A stretch of DNA of 64,000 bases from Chloroflexaceae bacterium (GTDB lineage: Bacteria > Chloroflexota > Chloroflexia > Chloroflexales > Chloroflexaceae), in assembly GCA_025057155.1 (NCBI GenBank), contig JANWYD010000007.1, forward strand, positions 1 to 64,000, in the 5' to 3' direction. A program made the position numbers and the translations under genes. Shown piece after piece: positions 50,442 through 59,486 of the stretch; positions within the stretch are counted from its first letter, which is position 1, and each line of letters opens with the position of its first letter. The notes beneath the pieces were generated by a model, which saw only the letters and a list, made by a program, of their open reading frames with translations, did not search any database and was not told the origin of the DNA.

Positions 50442-52736
50442 ATGATGAAAGCCGCATCTGATCCACCGGCCAGGAAGACCGTGATCGCCCGGTCATTGCC
50501 CGAGGCGCTCCGTGTTTTTCTGGCGGCCGCTATCGCTCTGGCGCTCCTGTGGGCCGCATCTGCCGCGGTGTGGCCCCTTACGATTGACGTAGGGGGCAAC
50601 GACCACCGGTTCGCGCGGGGCTTCCACGAACCGGAGCAGTTGGGCGGGCGTTCCATGCGCTGGACGGATGGGGACTCGACCCTGCGCCTGCCCCGGCCGC
50701 CCGCTGGCGCACCCTCTGTTCTAGAACTGGAGTTGCTGGATAGCCGCCCCGAACGTTCAGTTCCCCTGGTCGTCAGGCTCAGCATTGACGATGCCGAGGC
50801 GACCTCGCTCGTCTTACACGGCTACTTGCCGCGGAACTACCAGGTGCTGCTGCCGTCGCGCCTTTCCGTCAGCGGGGTGGTGAAGGCGCGTCTCCAGAGC
50901 AACGCGCCCCTCATCGCGAGCGACGGGCGTCACCTGGGGGTGGTGGTCTTCGACGCGACGCTCATGCCCCTACGCGGCGCCCTGTTGCCGGATCTATGGC
51001 TCGCCATGTGCGCGCTCGGCGCCGGCGCGCTCGCCTACGCCACGCTGCGTCTCGCCGGAGCGGGCAGCCGACTCGCGCTGGCAAGCGCCTGCGCCGGTGC
51101 GGCCCTCATCGCTCTGGGCGTGGCTCTGCGGCCACTGGAGGTGCTGCCCTATCTCGGGCACTTCGCCGCGATCGCCATCGTCGCCTGCCTGGGGGTGCTG
51201 ATCGTCCGACTTATCGTGCCGCTGGCCCCGGCAGACTCCCGGCCCCCCGGTAAATCAGAGGCCCGGTTGCTGGTCGTCGGCGAGCACGCCGCGATCGTGC
51301 TGGCCGTGGCCTACTGGATGGCCATTCTCTACCAGCAATTCATGGTCTGGGACGGCGCTACCGCCCTTGGCCCCTCGCCCTGGACGGTCGGGGTCGGCGT
51401 GGCGCTGGCGGGCGCGCTGGGATTGGGGGGGCCGCTCTGGTGGGCGTTGCGGGGCTGCCGGTTGCCTCCGAGGGAACGGCGAATCCGCGGCGCGCAGATC
51501 GCCCTGGTGGTGCTGGCCGGCGCCGCGGGGATTCACCTGAGCTGGAGCCTGTGGTACGCCTTCACGCGCCAGGCGCCCGACTTCTGGATCCTCTTCCGCG
51601 GCGCGCGCGCCTGGGTGCATGGCGGTTCGCTCTACGATCTGGAGGCGGTTGCGACCAATCATTTCGGCCATGTCTTCAAGGTGCCGCCATTCTACGGGAT
51701 GTTCTTCGTACCCCTGGTGCGCGCCTTTGATGGCCAGAGCGTGCTCGTGGCTCACCGCGTCATGAACGTCGCTTTGATCATCGCCACGGCCCTGCTCTGG
51801 CTGCGCATGTGGCGCATCCCCCTGATCTCCCTGAGCGCGGCGGCCCTGCTGATCGTGTTCAATTTTCGCCCCCTGGCCGACACGATCGCCTTCGGGCAGA
51901 TTGACCTGGTGCTGTTGGTTGTGCTGACCGCGGCGCTCTGGGCGCTGCGCGAAGAACGCGATGGCCTCGCAGGGGCGCTGGTGGCCCTCGGCGCGCTCTT
52001 CAAACTCTATCCGGTCATCCTGCTGGTCTTCTTCGCGCTCAAACGCCGCTGGGCCGGGCTGTGGGGCTTTGTCCTGGGGATGCTGCTCTTTAATGGCATC
52101 GCCGTCGCCGTGATGGGCTGGGAGATGCACCGCGTCTACCTCTTCGACGTGCTGCCGAAGATCGGCGGCACTACGGCCTGGATCGAGAACCAGACCCTTA
52201 CGGGCTTCGTGGCCCGGCTGGCAGCCTCGCCCATGTCGGCGACCATTTTTCAGGACCAGACGCTGCGGTTGCTAGGTATGGCGCTGTCGGCAGGCGTGGC
52301 GCTGGCGGTGTGCGCCCTGGCTCTCATCCCGTTCGACCGGCGCAGCCCGGCCTTCGCGCTGCAGTACGGCCTCTTTCTATTGCTGATGGTCCTGTGCGTC
52401 CCGGCGGCCTGGATGCACTACGAAACCCTGCTGGTGATCCCCTTCGCCGCCATGCTGTTGCGCCTGTGGGGACAGCGGACGCCCCTGGGGTACATGCTGG
52501 CGCTGGGGTTGAGCTTCGCGCTGATCGCCTACGGCAACCAGTGGTCGTTCTTCAACGGAACGGTGACGGGCGTATTGAGCCTGCTGGGCATCTCCTACAA
52601 GCTGTACGGCATGCTGCTGCTTGGATTCCTGTCGAGCGCGGCGCTCCTGGCGGCGCGGCGGCCCGTGGTCGCCGCGCCGGGCGAGCGGGTCGCCGCGGCT
52701 GGCGAAGCGCCGGTGGGCGTCACCCCAGGCGGGTGA
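50442..52736 (+). CDS. Multi-span membrane glycosyltransferase (GT87/DUF2029-like)
   Basis: 764 residues. After a short cytoplasmic part and a first span (VFLAAAIALALLWAASAAVW) comes an extracytoplasmic beta domain of about 130 residues, then about 12 hydrophobic spans. LVAHRVMNVALIIATALLWLRMW, FGQIDLVLLVVLTAALW and LFKLYPVILLVFFALKRRWAG are the GT87 core (the FGQxN-like loop and KLYP motif). Such enzymes use polyprenyl-phosphate mannose on the outer face to build glycolipids or glycoproteins. The N-terminal lumenal domain is not typical. Its 3' end overlaps the TadC gene on the other strand by 17 bases. Confidence 0.82.
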   Translation: MMKAASDPPARKTVIARSLPEALRVFLAAAIALALLWAASAAVWPLTIDVGGNDHRFARGFHEPEQLGGRSMRWTDGDSTLRLPRPPAGAPSVLELELLDSRPERSVPLVVRLSIDDAEATSLVLHGYLPRNYQVLLPSRLSVSGVVKARLQSNAPLIASDGRHLGVVVFDATLMPLRGALLPDLWLAMCALGAGALAYATLRLAGAGSRLALASACAGAALIALGVALRPLEVLPYLGHFAAIAIVACLGVLIVRLIVPLAPADSRPPGKSEARLLVVGEHAAIVLAVAYWMAILYQQFMVWDGATALGPSPWTVGVGVALAGALGLGGPLWWALRGCRLPPRERRIRGAQIALVVLAGAAGIHLSWSLWYAFTRQAPDFWILFRGARAWVHGGSLYDLEAVATNHFGHVFKVPPFYGMFFVPLVRAFDGQSVLVAHRVMNVALIIATALLWLRMWRIPLISLSAAALLIVFNFRPLADTIAFGQIDLVLLVVLTAALWALREERDGLAGALVALGALFKLYPVILLVFFALKRRWAGLWGFVLGMLLFNGIAVAVMGWEMHRVYLFDVLPKIGGTTAWIENQTLTGFVARLAASPMSATIFQDQTLRLLGMALSAGVALAVCALALIPFDRRSPAFALQYGLFLLLMVLCVPAAWMHYETLLVIPFAAMLLRLWGQRTPLGYMLALGLSFALIAYGNQWSFFNGTVTGVLSLLGISYKLYGMLLLGFLSSAALLAARRPVVAAPGERVAAAGEAPVGVTPGG

Positions 52737-53511
52737 ACAAACTGCCGCCGACGGTCATCACGAAGAGCAGGTTGATCAGAATCCCCACTACGAGACTGAT
52801 CGCGACCATCAGCAACAGATAGAGGGTGCGTCGCCGAATAGCGCGCTTGAACTCCCCTTGCAGGATCAAGGTCAACGTCGCCTGGTGCGCCGCCAGCACC
52901 TCTTCGACCGAGCCACCCTCGGCTTCGGCCTGCGCCAGCGCTCGTGCGACATCGAGCAGTTCGCGGCAGCCGCGCTCGCGGGCGACGTGGGCCAGGGCGG
53001 CAAAGGGGCGCAGGCGCAGATCGGCGCTTCGTTGCAACGCCTCGCTGACCAGGGCCTGCATCGGCGCGAGGCGGGGATATGGGCGCGCTACATAGCGGCG
53101 CATGATCTCGATCGGCGCCTCAAAGCTGCCAAGGGCTACGCGCACGAAGGCGACAAAGCCCGGCGTGAGCCGGCGCAGAGCCGCGGCCTCACGCTGGCGG
53201 CGCCGCTCCGGCCATCGAGGGAGTAGCCACCCCAGGCCAAGATAGGCTCCCAGCGCGCCGCAGAGGAGCAGGGCATGCATCGCGCCGCGCGCGCCGCTCG
53301 CGGCGGCGAGGAGCAGCAGCGTCGCCGCAGCGCCGCCGGCAATCTGGCCGGCGACGAGCCGCCCGGTCGTATCAAGCCATCTGGCGCGGACAAGCGCCGC
53401 CGCGGGCGCCAGAGCGTCGTGTCTCAACGTCAGGCCGAGGAGCGCCAGCAGCGCGCCAGCCATTGACAGCAGCCAGCAGGGCGCGCCGGGTACAATTAGC
53501 AGATCGGGCAT
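52720..53511 (-). CDS. Tad pilus assembly inner-membrane protein TadC-like
   Basis: 263 residues from ATG 53511 (GGAGGAAGTGCT upstream). Layout of a type II secretion F-domain protein: N-terminal spans (WLLSMAGALLALLGLTL; AAATLLLLAAAS), a cytoplasmic helical domain with LTPGFVAFVRVALGSFEAP and GGSVEEVLAAHQATLTLILQGE, and a pair of C-terminal spans (LYLLLMVAISLVVGILINLL). It is the last gene of the minus-strand Tad locus; with the TadB-like protein it should form the platform turned by the ATPase. It overlaps the end of the convergent membrane gene by 17 bases. Confidence 0.85.
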   Translation of the reverse strand: MPDLLIVPGAPCWLLSMAGALLALLGLTLRHDALAPAAALVRARWLDTTGRLVAGQIAGGAAATLLLLAAASGARGAMHALLLCGALGAYLGLGWLLPRWPERRRQREAAALRRLTPGFVAFVRVALGSFEAPIEIMRRYVARPYPRLAPMQALVSEALQRSADLRLRPFAALAHVARERGCRELLDVARALAQAEAEGGSVEEVLAAHQATLTLILQGEFKRAIRRRTLYLLLMVAISLVVGILINLLFVMTVGGSLFTRLG

Positions 53512-53530
53512 AGCACTTCCTCCAGGTATT

Positions 53531-53633
53531 GTGGTCCTCACCCCCCCTGTCCTCCTTCCCTCTCCACCTGCGGCAGAGAGGGAGGGGAAGAGGAGCGGCG
53601 CTTTAGCGCGGTGTGGAGAAACCCGGTTTCCCC
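53531..53633. repeat. CCCTCTCCAC hairpin plus GGAGAAACCCGGTTTCCCC palindrome
   Basis: TGGTCCTCACCCCCCCTGTCC and TTCCCTCTCCACCTGCGGCAG facing AGAGAGGGAGGGGAAGAGGAG, then the palindrome at 53615-53633 and CATACCTCCGCTC. Two repeat families sit side by side between the TadB- and TadC-like genes. Confidence 0.65.
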
Positions 53634-53668
53634 ATACCTCCGCTCATCCGCGAATGGCGAAGCACGGC

Positions 53669-54598
53669 TCAATAGTCAACATCCTCAAAACGGGCGAGCA
53701 GAACCCCGCCGATGATCGGCAGTCCCAGGGCGCTTATCACCAGCGGCGCCACCAGCACGCCCGCCGGGGTCGAGTAAGCCTGCACGACCCGCTCCCACTG
53801 GCTCCAGACGAGGTACAGCGCCATGCCGATCCCGGCCAGGCCGACTGCTATGCCGCTGTAGCGCACCTGGGCCAGTTCGGTGGCCACTTCGTCGCGGCGT
53901 CGCTCCATAGCCTGCAGGGCCTCGTAGGCCGCTTCGCACCGTCGGGCCAGCACGTCGAGGGGCTGGCCCGACGCCGCTCCCAGGTGGTTGAGCAGGGTGG
54001 CATGGCGGCGCGAGGGGGTCTGATCGGCCAGGGCAGCGATGACCTGCTGAGGAGTGGCGATGCCGTCGTTCAGGGGCGACCCCTGGCGGGTGATCAGGAA
54101 GCTCCACTCGGCGCGCAGAGGGCCGGGAGACAGCTCGGCGACGATCTGCTCCAGGGCGGTGCGCAGGCTGGCCCCGCCTTTGAGCAGCGCGCCCAGGCGC
54201 CCCACCGCCGCCGTCAATTCTGAATCCAATCGGGCCACGTAGCGGCGTTCCGCGGCGACAAGCAGCCCCCAGCCGGCCAGGACCGTCAGGGGCGCGCCCA
54301 GCAACAGGGCCAGATGCAGGGGCGCGATCAGCGCGAGGGTCACCGCGAGCGCCAGGGCAAGCCCCAGGCACCAGGCCACCAGACGTTCGGGCGCGAGGGT
54401 CTCAGGCGTCCATACCAGCGCTGGCGCGACGGTCAGGTGGCGCCGCGATCGCTGGCTGCGGTAGCGCGCCTTGGCCACGAGAAGGGCCAGGGGGCGGCGC
54501 AGCAGCAAGGCTATGACGAGGATCGCCGCGGCGGCCAGGGCCGGCGCGGTTGCCGTCACCAGCCAGGCCGATTGGGGATGGGTGGTAAGCGGGTTCAT
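53669..54598 (-). CDS. Tad pilus assembly inner-membrane protein TadB-like
   Basis: 309 residues, ATG 54598 four bases inside the end of the upstream ATPase gene (ATGA). An N-terminal span (LAAAAILVIALLLRRPLAL) and two more (LALALAVTLALIAPLHLALL; LTVLAGWGLLV) precede the F-domain: LDSELTAAVGRLGALLKGGASL (the usual TadB start of the cytoplasmic domain), SPLNDGIATPQQVIAALAD, and MERRRDEVATELAQVRYSG. C-terminal spans follow (GIAVGLAGIGMALYLVW). Platform protein of the pilus machine, coupled to the ATPase. Confidence 0.88.
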   Translation of the reverse strand: MNPLTTHPQSAWLVTATAPALAAAAILVIALLLRRPLALLVAKARYRSQRSRRHLTVAPALVWTPETLAPERLVAWCLGLALALAVTLALIAPLHLALLLGAPLTVLAGWGLLVAAERRYVARLDSELTAAVGRLGALLKGGASLRTALEQIVAELSPGPLRAEWSFLITRQGSPLNDGIATPQQVIAALADQTPSRRHATLLNHLGAASGQPLDVLARRCEAAYEALQAMERRRDEVATELAQVRYSGIAVGLAGIGMALYLVWSQWERVVQAYSTPAGVLVAPLVISALGLPIIGGVLLARFEDVDY

Positions 54599-56592
54599 GC
54601 GTTCCTCCTCTCCTCAAGGGCGCTGATAGCCGCCTCAACCGGGGCGAGGGCCGCCGCTCCGATTTCTCCGCTTGCTTGCAGGGCCAGCAGGGCCTCGCGC
54701 CGTGTGCGGAGCAGATCCAGCGCGAGCGGCGGCGAGAGATGGCCCGCGTCGAGCGGCGCGAGCAGGTCGGCGGCATCGCGGGGACGCGCGCGCTCCAGGG
54801 CCGCGCGGGCCTGCGCGACGCGCTCGCTGGCCAGCCGGTCGTTCTCCTCACCTGCGGCAATCAGAGTTTCCAGGGCCGTCCAGCCGCCCGGGGGCGTATA
54901 GGCGGCGAAGAGGGGCAGGTTAGCGGCAAGGGCCGCGTAACTGGCGCGCGCCGCAGTCCAGTCGCGGGCTGTCAGCGCCTCTCGCACCGCTGCTTCGGCG
55001 GCCAGAGCCTGCCCGGCCAGCCGTTGCGCCAGGTCCAGGTCGGTCTGGATAGCCCGTTGCGCGGCGGCAACCAGCCGGTCGTCGCGCCGGTCGCGCCAGG
55101 CCCGTTCGAGGATTGCCAGGGCCTGCCCGGTCTCGCCAGCGCTCGTCGCGGTATCGGCGCGAGCCACACTGGTCTCCACTGCCGCCTGGCTGGTAGCGGC
55201 AACCGGCGCTGGCGTCTGGAGACGCAGCAACTCCAACCGGCGCCGCAGCGCTTCGGGGGTGCGCTCGGAGCCGTTCCAGAGCAGGTTCTGGCCCGCGACG
55301 CGGGCGGCGACGCGCCAGGCCAGCGCATCGCCCTCGACCACGGCGCGGGCCAGTTCGATCAGGCGCGGGCGTGGCCGCTCGCCGCTGAACTGGACGCCGT
55401 CGAGGAGGGCGATCTCGCTGATGTAGCGCCGGCCCGCCATTTTTTCCAGATGGATGACCACGTGGAAGTTGTCGCAGAAATCCTCCAGCGCGTTTTCGCG
55501 GCGACCCTCGTAGATGTAGGCCCCGGGCATGGCCGCGCAGTCGGCGAACCGCTGCACCGCGCGGGCGGCGGAACGAGCGTGAATGGTCGTGACCACAGCA
55601 TGCCCGCTCACTGCCACCGCGAGGATGGCCCCGGCCTCTTCGGCGCGGATTTCGCCCGGCGCGACAAGGGAGGGCGTCTGCCGCAGCACCTCGCGGGCGG
55701 CGCGCCCGAAGGCCCCGCGCTCGACTGCCGTCTGAACGAGTTCGCGCGTCCAGGCCCGGTGGCGAACGTTGATCTCCAGGGTGTTATCCTCGATGGTAAT
55801 GACGTGCGGCTCGCCGGGCCAGGAATTGACGATGGCCTCCAGCAGAGCGGTTTTGCCGCTGCCGGTCTCGCCGGCAATAAGGAACGAGCAGCGTGCGCGC
55901 ACCAGCAACCGCAGCAACTCGCCAACCGCGGAGCTACAGACGTCGCGCTGGAGCACGTCATCGAGGCGCCAGGCGTGGCGGCGCCCCCGCCGGATGCAGA
56001 TCAACGCCGTGTCCTCGGGCGTGCAGGGCGGGATGGTGACGTGCATGCGCGTGCCATGGGCCAGGGGCAACGTGTCCTGGGGATGGGAGCGATCCAGGGG
56101 CACGTTGAGCCGCGCCGCGAGCAGCAAGGCCCGGTCGAGGGCCTCACGCGGGTTCGCGAAGCGTTCGGGAGCGATGGTAAAGTCGCCGCCCTCTTCCTGC
56201 ACCATGATTAGATCACCGATGATTTTTACCTCCTGGACGCGCTCGTCGTCGAGGTAGGGCTGGGCCGGTCCCCAGCCCAGGGCGTCCTGGAAGAGCCGCA
56301 GCAGGCTGCGTTCGTCAGTCGGGAGAACGCGCAGGGGGCCGTAGCCCCGTTCGCTCTGCGCGCCGATCTCGGCGCGGAGCACCCGCAAGACCTCAGGGTT
56401 CCGGGTGGCCGCGGGGGCCACCGGGTCGAGCAGTTCGGCACTGATGCGGTCGCGGAGGGCATCGCGGACCGCCTGTAGCATCGCGGGGTCATTGAGCGGC
56501 CCGGGGACCTGTGAGCGCGCTGGTTCTGGCTTCAGGGCAGCGAGACCGCCGTCTTCGATCACCAGCAGGGGCCGGTGGGTGGATGTGGACAT
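54595..56592 (-). CDS. CpaF/TadA-type secretion ATPase with long C-terminal extension
   Basis: 665 residues. N-terminal domain to about 160, then VirB11/CpaF motor: VQEVKIIGDLIMVQEEGG, Walker A FLIAGETGSGKTALLEAIV, HVITIEDNTLEINV (Asp box), GEIRAEEAGAILAVAVSGHA (Walker B-like) and VVTTIHARSAARAVQRFADC (His box). It should power pilus assembly by ATP hydrolysis at the membrane. After residue 440 there are some 220 extra residues of Ala/Arg-rich helices (AILERAWRDRRDDRLVAAAQ; ARAALERARPRDAADLLAPL), TPR-like and not part of usual CpaF. Second ATPase of the locus. Confidence 0.92.
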   Translation of the reverse strand: MSTSTHRPLLVIEDGGLAALKPEPARSQVPGPLNDPAMLQAVRDALRDRISAELLDPVAPAATRNPEVLRVLRAEIGAQSERGYGPLRVLPTDERSLLRLFQDALGWGPAQPYLDDERVQEVKIIGDLIMVQEEGGDFTIAPERFANPREALDRALLLAARLNVPLDRSHPQDTLPLAHGTRMHVTIPPCTPEDTALICIRRGRRHAWRLDDVLQRDVCSSAVGELLRLLVRARCSFLIAGETGSGKTALLEAIVNSWPGEPHVITIEDNTLEINVRHRAWTRELVQTAVERGAFGRAAREVLRQTPSLVAPGEIRAEEAGAILAVAVSGHAVVTTIHARSAARAVQRFADCAAMPGAYIYEGRRENALEDFCDNFHVVIHLEKMAGRRYISEIALLDGVQFSGERPRPRLIELARAVVEGDALAWRVAARVAGQNLLWNGSERTPEALRRRLELLRLQTPAPVAATSQAAVETSVARADTATSAGETGQALAILERAWRDRRDDRLVAAAQRAIQTDLDLAQRLAGQALAAEAAVREALTARDWTAARASYAALAANLPLFAAYTPPGGWTALETLIAAGEENDRLASERVAQARAALERARPRDAADLLAPLDAGHLSPPLALDLLRTRREALLALQASGEIGAAALAPVEAAISALEERRNA

Positions 56593-56611
56593 GTCAACTC
56601 CTGGCGTAAAG

Positions 56612-56690
56612 CGATTTTGGATTGCCGATTTTAGATTTCCGATTGAACATAGCCAGTTAGAAGAGGGAAGCTGTTTTCCCTGTACCTGCC
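56612..56690. repeat. AT-rich repeat plus GGGAAGCTGTTTTCCC palindrome
   Basis: GATTTTGGATTGCCGATTTT then AGATTTCCGATTGAA (56612-56645), followed by AGGGAAGCTGTTTTCCCTGT (56664-56683), members of two repeat families in the 133-base gap upstream of the CpaF-like gene. Confidence 0.6.
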
Positions 56691-56725
56691 GCGAATTCCG
56701 GCGTCAGGACTGGCCGGACGCATAC

Positions 56726-57991
56726 TCAGGCGACGGCGGGTAACCGCTGCGCCAGGGCGCGCTCGCCGCGCAAACGCGCGTTGAGGCGCGCCCAGAAGCT
56801 CGAACGCGGCAGCGGCAGGGTCGGTTTCAGCCCCAGCCGCTCGCAGAGCGTGTTCACAACCTGATGCACGGCGGCGGTGAACGGGCTGTGCGGCCCGATG
56901 TCGAGCATCGAGATGTATCCGTCGTGCTCATCGGCCAGACTGGCCAGCCGGGGAGCGCGGGGCAGCGTGCCCAGGCTGCTCACCTGCGGGTAGCGCCGGG
57001 CAAAGAGCGCTGCCACTTCCCTGACCGTCACCGTTACGCCTCGTTCCGGGGCCATGAAGAGCAGCATGCACTGCTCCAGGCGTTCAGGGGCGTGCTCGCG
57101 CAGATGATCAAGCAGATGGCCAACGCCCATGCGTTCGCGTGCGCCGGGCGGCGCGGGGAGCACCACCGCGCCGCCGCGCTGGAGCACGTGGGTGGCATAC
57201 GGGCGGCGCAGGTAATCGGGCGGGGTATCAATCAGCACGAGATCGTAGCCCTCCAGACGGGCGACGCCCTCGTAGAAGCCCTGCCAGTCGGGCAGCCGCA
57301 CGTCATTCTCGGCCCGCGCCACGGCATGCGAGCCGATCAGAAAATCGATCGCGCCCCATCCTGCCTCGCTGCCGCGCGTATGTTCGGGCTGGTAGATAAA
57401 CGGCCGGATGCCGTCAGACCCCCAGTGGGCCGGGCCGCGCTGGATCAGGTGCAGGTAGGACGGCGCGCTGGAGGGGATGCGAAAAGCCGGCACCAGGCCG
57501 GGGTTGGAGATATCGCTATCCCAGACCAGCACGCGCAGCCCGCGGCGTCGCAGGCCCTCTGCCAGCACGCAGGTGGCGAAGGTCTTGCCGATGCCGCCTT
57601 TCGCCGCTCCAATGGCGACCACCGGCAGGCGCGGGGGCGTAGCGCGCCCCAGGTGCAACTGTTCGGCGAGCCAGGCGACGATGCGGGCCGGGTCGCGCTC
57701 GCTGAGGGCCGGCAGGCCGGCGGCCTGGGCGTCGTTGAGGGCCCCGCGGGTCGGCCCGCTAAAGTTCACCAGCACCCGCGCGCCCACCCGACGCGCCAGA
57801 GCGATGACGCGCCAGAGGTCGGGCAGCGCCGCCGGACGTGTGTCGTCGAGGTATAGCGCCTCGGGCGGGCGGTCGTCTTCCAGCAAACGCACCACCTGCT
57901 CCAGCCGCGAAGGGGCCAGAACGGCCAGATCGCCATACTGCTCGAGCTGCGCCTGCAATCCGTCCATGGCCGAAAAGATCACCAGTTCCAT
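56726..57991 (-). CDS. CpaE/TadZ-type pilus localisation ATPase
   Basis: 421 residues. The first 120 residues form a degenerate receiver-like domain (AMDGLQAQLEQYGDLAVLAP; PPEALYLDDTRPAALPDLWR) without the phosphorylated Asp pattern. A MinD/ParA ATPase follows: PVVAIGAAKGGIGKTFATCV (deviant Walker A KGGIGKT), VLVWDSDISNPGLVPAF, GYDLVLIDTPPDYLRRP (Walker B), GGAVVLPAPPGARER. Family proteins place the Tad machine at a cell site. The C-terminal basic tail (RLNARLRGERALAQRL) may touch the membrane. It lies between the two secretion ATPase genes. Confidence 0.9.
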   Translation of the reverse strand: MELVIFSAMDGLQAQLEQYGDLAVLAPSRLEQVVRLLEDDRPPEALYLDDTRPAALPDLWRVIALARRVGARVLVNFSGPTRGALNDAQAAGLPALSERDPARIVAWLAEQLHLGRATPPRLPVVAIGAAKGGIGKTFATCVLAEGLRRRGLRVLVWDSDISNPGLVPAFRIPSSAPSYLHLIQRGPAHWGSDGIRPFIYQPEHTRGSEAGWGAIDFLIGSHAVARAENDVRLPDWQGFYEGVARLEGYDLVLIDTPPDYLRRPYATHVLQRGGAVVLPAPPGARERMGVGHLLDHLREHAPERLEQCMLLFMAPERGVTVTVREVAALFARRYPQVSSLGTLPRAPRLASLADEHDGYISMLDIGPHSPFTAAVHQVVNTLCERLGLKPTLPLPRSSFWARLNARLRGERALAQRLPAVA

Positions 57992-58087
57992 GTGCCATCC
58001 TCCACGAATGGACCTGCTCGCTTATGTCGGAAGTTGCGTTCAAAGAGAGGTTGCCCGGGAGGGGTGCTTCGTCTCTCCCGCCCGGAG

Positions 58088-59323
58088 TTACAGGCGACCC
58101 AACCCCCAGGCACCGTTGACGTTGCCCACCCGTACCAGGCAATCCGCGCGGGCGTCGTAACGGAAGAGCGGGTTGGTGGGAAACACGTCGCCGCTCTGCC
58201 CCTGGGCGCCCTGGCGCAGCACTTCCTCAATGGCCATCACGGCCCGGCGCCCGCGGGGCGTGCGGCCGATCTGCACCACGATCAAGCTGACGACATCCGA
58301 AGTGATCAGCCCGCGCACGATCTGGGCCGCCGCCTGCCCGCCGCCGCTGGCTTCCGCCGCCAGGCCGATCATGGCCATGCGCTCCAGGTTGCGCAGCGCC
58401 CCCTGAACGCTGCCGGCGTGGATGGTGCCGATGCCGGGATGCCCCGTGGCGGCGGCCTGGAGCATGGCCATAGCCTCGCTGCCGCGCACTTCTCCCACGA
58501 TGATGTACCCTGGCTTCTGCCGCAGGGCGAACTTCACCGCCTGGCTGAAAGCCGCCTCTTCGGTCACCTCAATGTGCAGGCTGTTTGGCGCGCGGGGCAG
58601 TTCACCGCCATCTTCGACAAACACCAGCCGCATGCGCTGCCCGATCGCCTGGGTGAACCCCGCAGTCAGCGTCGTCTTGCCGCAGCCGGTTGGGCCGGCA
58701 ACCAGCACCGAGGCGCCGCTGGCGAGCGCCTCCAGCAACAGGTCGCTGGCCTCGCGGGTGAGCATCCCGGCCTGCACCAGATCGTCGAGGGTGCGCCAGC
58801 GTTCGGGGAGCAGGCGAATAGCCAGACTGCCCCCATCACGCGAAACCGGCGGCCGGGTGATGGCAAAGCGCAGGCCATCGGCCACGCCCTGCATCATTGG
58901 CGCGGGCCAGTCCTCATAGGGTTCGAGCCGGAAACTCCGCAGCAGCAACTGGCGCTGGGTCCACGCAATCCATTCCGGGTGCGCCGTCACCCCGGTGTTG
59001 AGCATCGCGCCGCGCTGGACGACGAAGAAGGGGTCGCCGGGCGGGCCGTTGTAGAGGATGTCGGAGACCTCGTGTTCGGGATCGCGCCACAGTTCCAGCG
59101 GGCCATACCAGTCCACGCGCGCCCATTCGTGTTCCATCAGGTCTCCGCCAACCCCAACCAGGTCAAACACCTCTTCGGGCGGCAGGTTCCAGCAATCTCG
59201 CAAGCGGCCGCTGCGCACATAGCTCCGCAGTTCGTTGCCCAGAGCCGTAATGGCGCCAGGGTCATGACGGGGTGGTTCCCTGGATGGAAGCGCAATGTCT
59301 GCGTCAAGGTCATCGTGGCGCAT
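58088..59323 (-). CDS. VirB11/TadA-type secretion ATPase (second copy)
   Basis: 411 residues. Motor motifs: HEVSDILYNGPPGDPFFVVQ (N-terminal domain), Walker A SVLVAGPTGCGKTTLTAGFT, RLVFVEDGGELP (Asp box), GYIIVGEVRGSEAMAMLQAA (Walker B) and TGHPGIGTIHAGSVQGAL (His box). It lacks the C-terminal extension of the other ATPase and shares only the motor core with it, so this is not a recent duplication. Two ATPases in one Tad locus raise the question of separate extension and retraction motors. Confidence 0.92.
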   Translation of the reverse strand: MRHDDLDADIALPSREPPRHDPGAITALGNELRSYVRSGRLRDCWNLPPEEVFDLVGVGGDLMEHEWARVDWYGPLELWRDPEHEVSDILYNGPPGDPFFVVQRGAMLNTGVTAHPEWIAWTQRQLLLRSFRLEPYEDWPAPMMQGVADGLRFAITRPPVSRDGGSLAIRLLPERWRTLDDLVQAGMLTREASDLLLEALASGASVLVAGPTGCGKTTLTAGFTQAIGQRMRLVFVEDGGELPRAPNSLHIEVTEEAAFSQAVKFALRQKPGYIIVGEVRGSEAMAMLQAAATGHPGIGTIHAGSVQGALRNLERMAMIGLAAEASGGGQAAAQIVRGLITSDVVSLIVVQIGRTPRGRRAVMAIEEVLRQGAQGQSGDVFPTNPLFRYDARADCLVRVGNVNGAWGLGRL

Positions 59324-59362
59324 CGTTGTTCTCCTGACGAAATAGCCGCTTCAGACGGGATT

Positions 59363-59390
59363 GGGGAAACCGGGTTTCCCCCACCTCCTG
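59363..59390. repeat. GGGGAAACCGGGTTTCCCC palindrome
   Basis: Perfect palindrome at 59363-59381 then CCACCTCCTGCCTG, 40 bases upstream (minus strand) of the ATPase start and 106 bases after the cpaB-like stop. Confidence 0.75.
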
Positions 59391-59486
59391 CCTGATGGGT
59401 GGATCCAGGAAGACCGCATCTTCCCAGGAATCCTCATTCCTCATCCCGGTGCATACTGAGTGTGCGCAGCCACGGCCTGCCTAGCT

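Noticed and set aside
54676-56211. Long + strand open frame across the CpaF-like gene
   Set aside because: Antisense to a gene with Walker motifs; no RBS or domain of its own.
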